Shown here piece by piece: positions 17,190-26,500 of a stretch of DNA of 64,000 bases (the first letter of the stretch is position 1; each line of letters starts with the position of its first letter). Position numbers and translations under genes: made by a program. The notes beneath the pieces were generated by a model. That model saw only the letters and a program-made list of their open reading frames with translations, did not search any database and was not told where the DNA came from. This stretch comes from Ruminococcus sp. Its GTDB lineage: Bacteria > Bacillota_A > Clostridia > Oscillospirales > Ruminococcaceae. The DNA is taken from the NCBI GenBank assembly GCA_017536105.1, contig JAFXRZ010000012.1, forward strand, positions 62,001 through 126,000, read 5' to 3'.

Positions 17190-17666
17190 CTACGGTTTTG
17201 CGGCGATTATAGGCCAGCCCGGGATATAGGGCTTCACAAGCTCGGGAAATTCATCTGCCTGCGAAAACATATAGTCGCAGAGCTCCCTGCATTTTTCGCT
17301 TATCTCCCGAAGCGTTCTTTCCGCCGTAACGGGGCAGAGGGGAGATACGGCGATAACTCTCTTCCCCTCGAAGCTCATGAGCCTGAAAGGCCACAGGGCG
17401 CAGTCGAAGGGCTTTTCATCCCCCAGGATGCAGCCCGAGCTGTGATCCAGCAGCGGGCAGTAATACACATCGCTGCCCGGTTCCTGCTGCATCTTCATTA
17501 TATAGCAGTTCTCCCGGCTGATGAACTCCTGCTCCGGTTTGAGCTCTTTTATCCTTTCTCTGAGCTTCGGAGTTATCAGCGGAGTTTCCCAGAGGTCGTA
17601 CCGCTCGAAGGAGCAGCACTGTCTGCACCGGGCACATTCTTCCTTTGAAAGCAGACCGTCAAGCAT
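17190..17666 (-). CDS. YkgJ-type Zn/Fe-cluster-like Cys-rich protein
   Basis: 158 aa. CARCRQCC near the N-terminus and the later Cys residues in CPLLDHSSGCIL, FDCALWPFR and LCPV fit the YkgJ/UPF0153 family, thought to chelate iron or zinc; the function is unknown. The start at 17666 has AAGGA about 8 bases upstream and overlaps the GGDEF gene stop by 8 bases, so the two are translationally coupled. Confidence 0.8.
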   Translation of the reverse strand: MLDGLLSKEECARCRQCCSFERYDLWETPLITPKLRERIKELKPEQEFISRENCYIMKMQQEPGSDVYYCPLLDHSSGCILGDEKPFDCALWPFRLMSFEGKRVIAVSPLCPVTAERTLREISEKCRELCDYMFSQADEFPELVKPYIPGWPIIAAKP

Positions 17667-19563
17667 TGTCTTTTCCTTCTGCTGCACGCTTCGCTCTTCT
17701 TTCAGCCTTGTCGGCATACATCATATCGTCGGCAGCTTTTATAAGATCCTCGAAGGAAAGAGTCTCTCCCTTTTTCGAGCGGTAAACGCCTATGCTTGCC
17801 GAGATCTCGTAATCCTTGCCGGAGGTACGGCTGATAGACCGGAGCCTTGCCGCTATCTCAAGCTTGATGTCGTCAACGGGCAGCGATGACGACATGAATG
17901 CCACCATCTCGTCTCCGCCCATCCTTATGCAGACGGCGTTATCCGGGCAGGAGTTTTTCAAAGCAGCAGCCGTTGATTTTATCGCATAGTCTCCCTCGGT
18001 GTGGCCGAAGTTGTCGTTGATGTATTTCAGCCTGTCGAGGTCCAGCATAACGACTGTCATGGGCTTGCCGGTCTGTTCCAGCTTATCGATGAGACGCTCG
18101 TAGGACCTCATGCAGCCTCCGCGGGTGAACAGACCCGTCAGCTGGTCGTACTGCGAGAGCATACGCACCTGCTCGGTGATGTGCTTCTGATAACGCATCG
18201 TTCGGTAAGCGCCCAGCGAGTTGTTGAGCATATTCACCATCTGCGGTATCTTCTCGTAGTTCGTTATGTCGTAGTTCTGATAGTTTATAACAAGATAGCC
18301 CATGGGCACATCGAGGAAGTTTATGGAGGTGAAGATTATGGGATACCCCGTGGAAAGAGCTACCTCGAGCCCCGGGAAAAGTCCCTTGGCAGGGAAGTCA
18401 TGGGGCACGAAAGGCGTGGGAGCATCGGAGTCAAAAAATACGCAGAGAGTGTCGCCGAAGCCTCTCTCGAAATTCACGGCGAAGGGATCGATGGTGTCGT
18501 CCGTCCATTCTTTCTTGAGCATACAGCGGGTGTTGTAGATAACGCTGGTGGCAAGCTCGTTTGCAGCAGCCTGAAGATTCTCGCTGGAGAGTATGCGAAC
18601 GCCGATCTCGTTGAAGGTCTTTTCCTCTTCCTTGTATCTGTAGAAACGGGAGTGCAGTTCGCTCATGTGCCTTGAAACATTTACGATAGTTCCTCCCGAG
18701 CAGCCGCAGCTCTCGTTTATCACCATTCTGGGTATAATGGGGATGTACTTGGTCTTTTCGATCTCCTCGGGTTCAAGACAGAGCAGCTCGCATATCTTCT
18801 GTGCAATGTCGCCGTAGCAGCAGAGGCAGCTCGTTATCCTCGGCGAGAAGAAATTTATATCCACAATGCCGTCAAAGCCCGTGACAGCAACTTCCTCCGG
18901 CACCTTGACTCCTGCGTTGGAGAGAGAATCGCAGACTGTCACAGCCATGGTGTCGTTGGCGCAGATTATGGCCTGGGGCAGCTTTTCCCTTTCAAGCAGC
19001 CTCTCGCAGGCAGCAGCGGTGGGCACGCTCCAGAAATCGCCGTAGCTCACCATGCTCTCCCGGTCAAAGGGTATGCCCTTTTCCTCAAGCACGCTCTTGA
19101 AAACTTCTATGCGTTCTTCGCTGAAGCTGTTGCCCTGCACACCTGCCATGAAATGCAGGTCTGTCAGCCCGTGGAATTCGATTATATGGCGTACTACCTG
19201 TTCAAAGCCGCCTTTGTAGTCGAAGTCGATATTCACGGCGTTTTCTATATTTGCACCGATCATGATGACAGGCTTCTCAAATATCTGCGCCTTGTCGATC
19301 AGCTTGGCGATGAGCTTTTTGTTTTTTATCATGCGGTCAACGATGATAAGGGCATCCACTGTCCGGAAATCGATGAGATCGAAAATAGCGATCTCGCCTC
19401 TTTCGCTGGCGGTGTCCCAGAAGAGGTCGGAGGTAGTGTGAAAGACAAAAAGTCTGTACCCTATCTCGATGAGTTTTTTGTTCAGCTCAACGACCATTTC
19501 ATGCGAAGCTTCGTCATGGATCCTTGAGATACAAAGTCCTGCGATCTTATATTTTCCGATCAT
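17659..19563 (-). CDS. LacI-type sensor diguanylate cyclase (GGDEF)
   Basis: 634 aa, no signal peptide or membrane helix, so cytoplasmic. Residues 1-290 resemble the ligand-binding domain of LacI/GalR regulators (ICANDTMAVTVCDSLSNAG, VAVTGFDGI) without a helix-turn-helix. A middle region to about 460 may be GAF-like. The last 170 residues form a GGDEF domain (DLDRLKYINDNFGH). The active-site motif reads GGDEM instead of GGDEF; Asp-Glu is retained, so cyclic-di-GMP synthesis is plausible. It probably senses a sugar-like ligand. RBS GAAGGAGG and a strong promoter precede it. Confidence 0.87.
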   Translation of the reverse strand: MIGKYKIAGLCISRIHDEASHEMVVELNKKLIEIGYRLFVFHTTSDLFWDTASERGEIAIFDLIDFRTVDALIIVDRMIKNKKLIAKLIDKAQIFEKPVIMIGANIENAVNIDFDYKGGFEQVVRHIIEFHGLTDLHFMAGVQGNSFSEERIEVFKSVLEEKGIPFDRESMVSYGDFWSVPTAAACERLLEREKLPQAIICANDTMAVTVCDSLSNAGVKVPEEVAVTGFDGIVDINFFSPRITSCLCCYGDIAQKICELLCLEPEEIEKTKYIPIIPRMVINESCGCSGGTIVNVSRHMSELHSRFYRYKEEEKTFNEIGVRILSSENLQAAANELATSVIYNTRCMLKKEWTDDTIDPFAVNFERGFGDTLCVFFDSDAPTPFVPHDFPAKGLFPGLEVALSTGYPIIFTSINFLDVPMGYLVINYQNYDITNYEKIPQMVNMLNNSLGAYRTMRYQKHITEQVRMLSQYDQLTGLFTRGGCMRSYERLIDKLEQTGKPMTVVMLDLDRLKYINDNFGHTEGDYAIKSTAAALKNSCPDNAVCIRMGGDEMVAFMSSSLPVDDIKLEIAARLRSISRTSGKDYEISASIGVYRSKKGETLSFEDLIKAADDMMYADKAERRAKRAAEGKDNA

Positions 19564-19612
19564 GGCACGATCCCTCCTTCAGCAAAGAGAAACACTTTCC
19601 CAATATACACTT

Positions 19613-19641
19613 ATTATAGCACATCGATCAATTTTCGTCAA
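19613..19641 (-). promoter_or_regulatory. Sigma-A promoter of the GGDEF-ykgJ-mnmE transcript
   Basis: Minus strand TTGACG (19641-19636), 17-base spacer, TATAAT (19618-19613), 50 bases upstream of the start at 19563. Confidence 0.82.
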
Positions 19642-19742
19642 GCAAAAGAAGCCGCTGTCCCTACACATTTTCTCCTGTCGGAAGACAGCCGGTATGCAGC
19701 GACCGCTTATGCCGCATCTCGTACCGCTTATACCGGGGGGTG

Positions 19743-19771
19743 TTGAATAATTATCAAATGTGTTGTATAAT
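19743..19771 (+). promoter_or_regulatory. Sigma-A promoter of the LytTR-DUF3021-surface protein operon
   Basis: TTGAAT (19743-19748), 17-base spacer, TATAAT (19766-19771). Transcription would begin near 19779, leaving a leader of about 195 bases. Confidence 0.75.
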
Positions 19772-19778
19772 AAGGATA

Positions 19779-19972
19779 TACTTTGAGCAAATCAACGGTT
19801 TAAAACTATGAAAGTTCAACAAACAGATGCAGCGGCATGATAAACGGATATATTTGCTTTAACTGATCGGGGAATGCCCCTTGTTCGGCTGTCGGATATG
19901 CAGAACAAAGGAAGAGTTCCCTCATCAGAAACGGTGCAGACACCCGAGAAAACTTAAGGACGGTGACTTCCC
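19779..19972 (+). other. Leader of the LytTR operon
   Basis: About 194 bases without a convincing gene. A short perfect hairpin GGGGAATGCCCC lies at 19869-19880. A 10-codon ATG frame begins at 19808 but has no RBS. I see no known riboswitch. Confidence 0.4.
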
Positions 19973-20431
19973 ATGAAAGAGATAACGGTGCGCTTTGAAG
20001 GATCACCCTCTGCCGAAGGCATAGAGGTGGTCATCCGCGCCGATAAAAGAGACGCGGAGATCGAAGAGCTTATATACAGGATAAAAAGCGGCTTTGCAGA
20101 TACTGTCAATGCAACGGACGGCGACGGCTCGACTGTGGTGATAAGGACAGCCGATATAATATCCTTCTCGGTGGACGGAAAGAAAACTGAGGTCATCACG
20201 GCGGATAACAGATTCTTTCTTGTCCAGTCGCTGCAAAGCCTCGAAAAGCAGCTTGACGAAAAAACATTTATACGCATATCCCGCTACGAGATAATCAATC
20301 TGACAAAGGTAGTGCGCTATGACTTCACTCTGGCCGGAACACTTCGCATAGAGCTTGAAGGCGGGATAGAAACATGGGCTTCAAGGCGCTGCATCCCGGC
20401 AATACGCAGGCGCCTTTCAGGAAAGGAGTGA
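19973..20431 (+). CDS. LytTR-domain DNA-binding regulator
   Basis: 152 aa. An N-terminal half of about 50 residues (IEVVIRADKRDAEIEELIYR) precedes a LytTR DNA-binding domain: IRTADIISFSVDGKKTEVIT, LQSLEKQLDEKTFIRISRYEIINL, ending in a basic tail. The pattern is typical of small LytTR regulators that sit directly before a DUF3021 membrane protein in Firmicutes; the membrane protein is thought to control the regulator. Start ATG 19973 has AAGGACGGTGA upstream. Confidence 0.88.
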   Translation: MKEITVRFEGSPSAEGIEVVIRADKRDAEIEELIYRIKSGFADTVNATDGDGSTVVIRTADIISFSVDGKKTEVITADNRFFLVQSLQSLEKQLDEKTFIRISRYEIINLTKVVRYDFTLAGTLRIELEGGIETWASRRCIPAIRRRLSGKE

Positions 20432-20436
20432 CGGTC

Positions 20437-20928
20437 ATGCTTGGAAGGGTATTAAAGCGGGCAGGTCTCGGTTTCCTGCTCGGGATGGCAATGGGAGACA
20501 TTATTGCTTATATCACATTCACCGGCAGCGGTATGCCCGTTGCTCCGGAATTTGTGGACAAAGTCGGCAGCGAGGCTGCGGCGTTCCTGATACAGACGGT
20601 GCTTTCCGGGCTGATAGGCGCTGCGGGCGTCGGAGGTATGCTTTTCTACGAGATAGAGAGCTGGAGTATGCTGCGTACCATGCTGACCCATTTTGCACTT
20701 ATCTCGGCGGTGTTCCTGACAGTGAGCCGGGTGCTATGCTGGATGACCGCGGTCAGCGAAATGCTTATCATGGAGGGCATTATGCTGGCGGCATACCTGA
20801 TAGTATGGGTGATTATCTGTGCGGTCTACAGAGCGCAGGTCAAGGACCTTAACGCCTTGCAGGACGAGCTCAACAAAAGCTGCAAAGGCGAAAAGAATAA
20901 ATCTTTCAACGGAGGTGCAGAGGAATGA
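20437..20928 (+). CDS. DUF3021 family membrane protein
   Basis: 163 aa with four hydrophobic helices (about residues 8-30, 50-72, 83-105, 115-135) and a charged cytoplasmic tail. It follows the LytTR gene by five bases, the usual LytTR-DUF3021 pair. The start at 20437 is chosen since AGGAAAGGAG ends 8 bases upstream. The stop overlaps the next ATG (ATGA), coupling it to the surface protein. It probably acts as the membrane controller of the LytTR regulator. Confidence 0.85.
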   Translation: MLGRVLKRAGLGFLLGMAMGDIIAYITFTGSGMPVAPEFVDKVGSEAAAFLIQTVLSGLIGAAGVGGMLFYEIESWSMLRTMLTHFALISAVFLTVSRVLCWMTAVSEMLIMEGIMLAAYLIVWVIICAVYRAQVKDLNALQDELNKSCKGEKNKSFNGGAEE

Positions 20929-23900
20929 GAACCAAGAAACACAGATTCGGCAAACGATTGACAGCATTGATAACGGTAATGTGTATGATCTTTACGATGC
21001 TGCCGATAAACGCTCTGGCGTTTAATCCCGACTGGTACAAAACTCATATACAGAGTATAACTATCGGTAAGCCGGCAACGGATACGAACGGAAGGAAATA
21101 CCTTCCCGTCACCGTTGTATTCACGGCGGATGAGGATATAAACGACAGCAACGTTGTATATTTCCTTGAGGGATATCTGAAAGCAAAGCTTGCAAACGGA
21201 AAAACAGCCGAAGGCATTTCGGGCAACGGTATGACGCTTGTGCCGGTAGAACCTGACGATTTTGACGATGCAGGCATAAACTCCTATTCGTGGAAATGGA
21301 GCCAGGGCGGCGGAAAAGGCGCTGTAAAATACAAGCTTCCGGTGCTGGGAGCCAGCGACACACAGACCATTGAAAAAAGCCCCTATACAGGGCAGAAAGA
21401 GGTAAACGGTCTTAAAGTCGGTGACGAGGTCACTCTGAGTATCGAGACGGTATTCAACAAGCAGAACATTCCCGAAGAGATAACAAAAGACCTTATGTCT
21501 GATGAGTTTAAGATCGTTATCGAGGATCTGAGCACATACCCCAAGACAGTTGAAGCTGGATCCTGCGAGCACGACGGCGATATTATCTACGAGTCAAACG
21601 GAGAGACCACCCACAACGCTTTATGCTCAAAGTGCAGAGCGGTGCTCGTTAAGGATGTTCCTCATGTTGATACGGGAGCAAAGAAGTATTCCTCCGAAAA
21701 GCATTGGAACGTCTGCGATGACTGCAAGCAGGTGTTCGGCGAGACCGCTCACACTCTCAGCTACGTTTATAACGATACCCAGCACCGGCAGAAATGCAGC
21801 GGCTGTAATTACAAGAGCGAAGCTGTTGATCACGAGTGGACATGGATAATGAATTCAGAGGGCATATATACCGGCCAGAAATGTAAATGCGGTAAAACAA
21901 GAACTTCCAGCATCCCCGGCATCATCAATCTCGGCAAATCAGAGATCACTTTCCCGGAGGGCAAAGATGCAAACAGCGAGTTCACCAAGGAAGAAGCAGA
22001 GAGCATCGGCTTGAAGGACGACAAGGGCACGGCCATTGACCAGGACAGCTATACATTATCAGTTGAACCAAGCAAGACCGATGACAGCAAGTGGACAGTT
22101 GATTTTAAGTCTGTCGAGGACAAGAGCATAAACCGAAAGACCGTAGATGTGCTTAAAAAGTGCGAGCATGACGGCGAATATATATATGAATCAACGGGAC
22201 CAAACTTCCACGATGTTAAATGTGCTAAGTGCTTGGATGTAATATACAGCAGCTTGAACCATACCAGCAGCTTGGGAAAAGCTGGTCATGACACGGAATA
22301 TCACTGGGAAATTTGCGATGACTGCGGTCAAAAATACAATGAGCAGCAGCACACGCTGACATATAAGTACGATGATGATACCCACTGGCAGGAATGCAGC
22401 GGCTGTGAATACAAGACCGAGGCAGTCGGCCACGAATGGAAATGGGAAATGGACTCGGACGGAATATATACCGGTCAGAAGTGTGAATGCGGAGCAACAA
22501 GATCCACCATCACCGGCATCGTCGATCTCGGCAGATCAGAGATCAGTTTCCCCGACGGCAAGGACGAGAACAGCGAGTTCAACAAAGAGGAAGCAAAGAA
22601 CATAGGTCTTAAAGATGAAAGCAGCGAAACGATAGACAAGGACAGCTACACCGTTTCTGTTGAAAAGAACAAGGACGACGGGACCAAGTGGACAGTTGAA
22701 TTCAAGTCTGTCGAGGACAAGAGCATAGGCAAAAAGGAAATAACTGTCCAGAGGTCAGAGGATTCCTACTATGCGGCAGTTACCTATGTTATGGCTGAGG
22801 GTCTTACAGCTCCCGAAGGCTTCATAGTATCAAAGGAGCAGACAGACCTCAAGAGCGGACAGAATTATTCCATAGAATCGCCGAAATATCCGGGCTTCAA
22901 GCCAAGCGATGCGATCGTTTTAGGCACTATAGGCAGCTCCGATGTTGAGATAACAGTTACCTATACAGCCTGCACACATACAAACTACACTGTCACCGAC
23001 TTTGTAAAGCCTACCTGCACAGAGGATTCCGATGCGGTACTGGCTGCCTGCGATGACTGCGGCAAGGTGTTATCGCTCACAGCGGCTGAGATACACGCAC
23101 TGGGCGATCCTTATGTTGCAACAGGACATAACTTCGACGAAGAATGGCACAGAGAGTACGGCATAAGCTCCAAGCCCGGCGCAGGACACTATCACAAGTG
23201 CCAGAACCCCGGCTGCTACGAAAGACAGTATGAAGCACACGTATGGAAGGGCGAGCAAAAGTACGGCGAGAAATGCGGCGTTGACCTGTATTTTGAAGAC
23301 GAGTGCGAGATATGCGGCGCTAAGTATGAATATGCTCCCACAGAGTGCAAGCTCGAACGCACACCCGAAAAGGATGTTGCACCCACCTGCGAAGAATACG
23401 GCTTTGAGAAATATGTTTGCACAGTGTGCGGCAACGAAGCGTCCGATGCCATAGCTCCCCTGGGCCACGATATGGAAGTGGTTGAAGAAGAAAAGGCCGA
23501 CTGCGAAAAGGAAGGCTATAAGCTCAAGAAGTGCAAGCGTGAGGGCTGCGACCACGAGGAAAAGGAAATAATCGAGAAGCTCAGCAAGAACGGAAAGCAC
23601 TCCTGGACGAAGAACATAAAGGTCGAGCCCACCTGCGAAGGCATAGGCTCATACGAAGGTCAGATATGCACGGTATGCGGCAAGACCGAAACAGCCCAGG
23701 GCGACTACGGTATAATCGACGCGCTGGGACACAATGTAATAACCACAAAGAAAAATCTCGGCACTAAGCCCGGCGTTACAAAGAACGGCACACCTGTTGA
23801 CATAACCCTGTACGAGGTCATCTATTCCTGCACACGCTGCAGAGCACACCTCGGCACAGAAGCATGGACAGTGGCAACAGCCGCCAAGCCTCCGAGATAT

Positions 23901-24797
23901 GAGATCATCCCCGGCAGAAAGGCGGAGATAACCGATCTGGGCAACGGCATCCACGTCGACGGTAATATGGCTCAGGACGGCGGTGTATATTTCAGAGATC
24001 AGGTAATGAAGGGCTTTGACGACGTTGTTGATTCAGAATCCGCAAAGAGCAAGTATCAGTACAAGAAGATCAAGGCAAACAGCTTTATAATCGAGTTTTC
24101 GGAATCCTTCCTCGCGGAGCTGGAAGACGGCGTTTATCCCGTTGAGGTAATAAACGGAAATGAGTTCTGGCCTCTTATGGTAACGGTGAAGGATCACAAG
24201 CTCACAGAGCTCGCAGATCAGGAATATCCCAAGGAAACGACCCTCACAAACGAGGAATTTGCAGAGCTCCTGGAAAACGCCGAAGCCGAAGGCGCAGAAG
24301 TAAAATCTTTGTTTGTCACACCTCTCTCCGAGGAAGACCTTGCAGATATCCGGGATTATACTCAGCCTTCTCTTGATAATGGCTCGGCAGAGTTTGACAA
24401 GAATTCTCCGGCAGATATAGCCATAGGCGTGAACGAAGGCAGCTTTAGGTTTGATTCCGTATCACTCGGCGGAGAAGCTTTAACAAGCTCCGATTACAGC
24501 TTTGCAGACGGCAAGCTTGTTATCAGCTCGGGATTCCTGGCGAAGCTGGAGGAAGGGGAGTATGTTTTCGACATACTGTTCACAGACATAAACGAAGTTG
24601 TCGAGCCGGATGCACTTACATTTACGGTAACGGTCGTTGACAGGAAGTCCGACAGCGGCAGCTCCGATGAAACAGGACCCGGGAACACCGGCGACGGAGG
24701 CTCGGCGCAGAATCCCTCCACAGGCGCAGCATCTTCTCTGCTCGGAACAGCAGCCTTGATAGCAGCAGCATTCGTTGTTATAAAGAAGAGGAAATGA
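20925..24797 (+). CDS. Large cell-wall-sorted surface protein with duplicated Cys-rich modules (NPSTG)
   Basis: 1290 aa. Signal peptide about residues 1-28 (ALITVMCMIFTMLPINALA). After an N-terminal domain come two consecutive modules of about 195 aa, both starting CEHDG and containing paired CxxC sites (CSKC/CAKC, CDDC, CSGC, KCKCG/KCECG) and a segment LGKSEITFPEGK / LGRSEISFPDGK. More CxxC stretches follow to residue about 980, then two beta-rich domains. The end is NPSTG, a hydrophobic helix and KKRK: a sortase signal. Adhesin-like roles are inferred. GAGGTG RBS; coupled to DUF3021. Confidence 0.87.
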   Translation: MRTKKHRFGKRLTALITVMCMIFTMLPINALAFNPDWYKTHIQSITIGKPATDTNGRKYLPVTVVFTADEDINDSNVVYFLEGYLKAKLANGKTAEGISGNGMTLVPVEPDDFDDAGINSYSWKWSQGGGKGAVKYKLPVLGASDTQTIEKSPYTGQKEVNGLKVGDEVTLSIETVFNKQNIPEEITKDLMSDEFKIVIEDLSTYPKTVEAGSCEHDGDIIYESNGETTHNALCSKCRAVLVKDVPHVDTGAKKYSSEKHWNVCDDCKQVFGETAHTLSYVYNDTQHRQKCSGCNYKSEAVDHEWTWIMNSEGIYTGQKCKCGKTRTSSIPGIINLGKSEITFPEGKDANSEFTKEEAESIGLKDDKGTAIDQDSYTLSVEPSKTDDSKWTVDFKSVEDKSINRKTVDVLKKCEHDGEYIYESTGPNFHDVKCAKCLDVIYSSLNHTSSLGKAGHDTEYHWEICDDCGQKYNEQQHTLTYKYDDDTHWQECSGCEYKTEAVGHEWKWEMDSDGIYTGQKCECGATRSTITGIVDLGRSEISFPDGKDENSEFNKEEAKNIGLKDESSETIDKDSYTVSVEKNKDDGTKWTVEFKSVEDKSIGKKEITVQRSEDSYYAAVTYVMAEGLTAPEGFIVSKEQTDLKSGQNYSIESPKYPGFKPSDAIVLGTIGSSDVEITVTYTACTHTNYTVTDFVKPTCTEDSDAVLAACDDCGKVLSLTAAEIHALGDPYVATGHNFDEEWHREYGISSKPGAGHYHKCQNPGCYERQYEAHVWKGEQKYGEKCGVDLYFEDECEICGAKYEYAPTECKLERTPEKDVAPTCEEYGFEKYVCTVCGNEASDAIAPLGHDMEVVEEEKADCEKEGYKLKKCKREGCDHEEKEIIEKLSKNGKHSWTKNIKVEPTCEGIGSYEGQICTVCGKTETAQGDYGIIDALGHNVITTKKNLGTKPGVTKNGTPVDITLYEVIYSCTRCRAHLGTEAWTVATAAKPPRYEIIPGRKAEITDLGNGIHVDGNMAQDGGVYFRDQVMKGFDDVVDSESAKSKYQYKKIKANSFIIEFSESFLAELEDGVYPVEVINGNEFWPLMVTVKDHKLTELADQEYPKETTLTNEEFAELLENAEAEGAEVKSLFVTPLSEEDLADIRDYTQPSLDNGSAEFDKNSPADIAIGVNEGSFRFDSVSLGGEALTSSDYSFADGKLVISSGFLAKLEEGEYVFDILFTDINEVVEPDALTFTVTVVDRKSDSGSSDETGPGNTGDGGSAQNPSTGAASSLLGTAALIAAAFVVIKKRK

Positions 24798-24844
24798 GCC
24801 TGCTCCAATAGAGCAAACTAACAGAAAATAAACAGTTATCAGCA

Positions 24845-24877
24845 CAGAGGCTGTCGCTAATGCGATAGCCTCTGTTT
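24845..24877 (+). terminator. Terminator of the surface-protein operon
   Basis: Perfect-length stem, arms 24845-24857 and 24862-24874 (13 pairs, one G-T), loop TAAT, followed by TTT. Confidence 0.8.
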
Positions 24878-24892
24878 ACGCCCATAGTTTTT

Positions 24893-25394
24893 CGGTCGCA
24901 GCGGCGACTGCGCTTGACACGTGACGCAAGCTGCGCATGCTTACATAGAGCAAAACGGAATATATCCCACGCGGACAAAGCCTTGCAAGGGGTAAGCTAC
25001 GCTTAAAGCTATGCGCAGCATTACAAATAGCAGCACGCTCTTGTTGGTGGCTTTCCGATCGGTCGCAGCGGCGACTGCGCTTGACACGTGACGCAAGCAG
25101 AGCTTGCTTACATAGAGCAAAACGGAACAAATCCCACGCGAGCATAGCCTTGCAAGGGGTAAGCTACGCTTAAAGCTATGCGTAGTATTATAAATCGCAG
25201 CACGCTCTGTTGGGGGCTTTCCGATCGGTCGGTGCCCCGACGGGTCTTGACACGTTACGCAAGCAGAGCTTGCTTACATAGAGCAAAACGGAACAAATCC
25301 CACGCGAGCAAAGCCTTGCAAGGGGTAAGCTACGCTTAAAGCTATGCGTAGTATTATAAATTGTCCCACGCTCTTGTTGGGGGCTTTCCGATCG
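24893..25394. repeat. Three tandem copies of a 167-bp noncoding unit
   Basis: Unit starts near 24893, 25060 and 25226 (periods 167 and 166). Each copy contains CTTGACACGTKACGCAAGC, an inverted repeat GCAAGCAGAGCTTGC (copies 2 and 3), CCTTGCAAGGGGTAAGC and CTACGCTTAAAGCTATGCG. Copy 3 has a different first 20 bases. No credible gene lies in any frame; stem-forming parts suggest a structured or mobile noncoding repeat. Confidence 0.9.
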
Positions 25395-25395
25395 C

Positions 25396-25465
25396 CCCCA
25401 AACCCCTTCGGATACCCTCTATCTTTTTCTTGGTGGTAAAGATAACCCCAAACCCCTTCGGATAC
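25396..25465. repeat. 20-bp direct repeat, period 50, enclosing an inverted repeat
   Basis: CCCCAAACCCCTTCGGATAC occurs exactly at 25396-25415 and 25446-25465. TAAAGATAAC (25437-25446) and GTTATCTTTA (25471-25480) form a 10-bp inverted repeat around the second copy. A further hairpin GCCTCCCC-TCC-GGGGAGGC lies at 25556-25574. Together they extend the repeat-rich gap. Confidence 0.85.
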
Positions 25466-25655
25466 AAAGCGTTATCTTTAGACAAAGCCTTGATAGAACA
25501 CCTCGCATCAAGCCTCTCCCAACGGTGTCAACGCGAACTCATACATAAAGCTACCTGCCTCCCCTCCGGGGAGGCCTGGCGAAGGCAGCCTTTTCCTCCT
25601 ATTAAAAGCTGGTGGGGGAATTAAAAATAAATGTTTAAATTTTTGGCAAAAAAGA

Positions 25656-25684
25656 TTGACAAAGTGTGTATTGTATGATATACT
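25656..25684 (+). promoter_or_regulatory. Consensus sigma-A promoter
   Basis: TTGACA (25656-25661), 17-base spacer, TATACT (25679-25684), in AT-rich sequence about 80 bases upstream of the 25763 gene. Confidence 0.85.
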
Positions 25685-25762
25685 GATTTATGTATAGGCG
25701 GCACAGGCTTTTCTTTGTTATGCCCTGCCGTTTTTAGAATGATTAGCGAAGAGGTTAGAGCC

Positions 25763-26497
25763 ATGGCTGCTGCTGGAGAACTGGATCGACTCAAACAGGC
25801 GAAAGAGTATTTCGAGCGCTATTATGAGTTTGAGGACGCCGTTAAAGTCAATGCACAGAATAAAGAATATCTGAAAAGCTATATACACAACCGTTATGAC
25901 GTTGAAAAGGAATTCGATTTCAAGGCAAAATGTATGAAAGCTGCCGTCGCATCCGTCGGATGCGGTCTCGTGCTGGCGCTTCTCATACTGCTGATAATCG
26001 GCTTCGATCAGTGGCTCGTCGGGCTCATCATTTTCGTCGCTGTGACTGCAGGTCTTTTTGCGGCATTGTTTATGGTGCTGAAATACCGGCTGTCCGAAGC
26101 CTGCGAGCATCAGTCTGAGGTCAACAACGGCATAACTGAGCAGATCGCCGTGCTTGAAGCCCGCGATGCCCAGCTCGTCCGCCAGAGAGACGACTACTAC
26201 AGAGGCCTTAAAAAGCGTGTGGATTTTATGTCCCTCGATTATATGGATAATATCGACCAGATCATCGAGATCATCGAGAATAACGAGGCCGAGACCTGCG
26301 ACGAGGCTGTCGCAGTCTTCGAGCAGAAGCTCCTTATGAAGGAAATGTCTTCCTTCCTTAATACCCCCGAGTCTGAGCCCGTTCCCCTCGACCCCGAAAA
26401 GGCTAAGGAAATGTTCGGTGATCCCCTCGAGATCATCCGCCAGAATGCAAAGAAAAAGAAAAAAGGTAAAAAAGCAGACTCTATCTTCGAGCTCTGA
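25763..26497 (+). CDS. Two-helix membrane protein of unknown function
   Basis: 244 aa. Not recognised. A charged helical N-terminus of about 60 residues is followed by two adjacent membrane helices (about residues 65-85 and 90-112), then a long charged, probably coiled segment (QIAVLEARDAQLVRQRDDYY) and a very basic stretch KKKKKGKK near the end. Both ends should be cytoplasmic. ATG 25763 is preferred because GAAGAGG lies about 10 bases upstream; ATGs at 25715 and 25739 lack an RBS. Transcribed alone between a strong promoter and a strong terminator. Confidence 0.72.
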   Translation: MAAAGELDRLKQAKEYFERYYEFEDAVKVNAQNKEYLKSYIHNRYDVEKEFDFKAKCMKAAVASVGCGLVLALLILLIIGFDQWLVGLIIFVAVTAGLFAALFMVLKYRLSEACEHQSEVNNGITEQIAVLEARDAQLVRQRDDYYRGLKKRVDFMSLDYMDNIDQIIEIIENNEAETCDEAVAVFEQKLLMKEMSSFLNTPESEPVPLDPEKAKEMFGDPLEIIRQNAKKKKKGKKADSIFEL

Positions 26498-26500
26498 TAT

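Noticed and set aside
19779..19972. Riboswitch or T-box in the LytTR leader
   Set aside because: Only one short hairpin is visible and no known riboswitch core is recognisable.
24893..25394. CRISPR array
   Set aside because: Repeat unit is about 167 bp in direct tandem with no unique spacers, and no cas genes are near.
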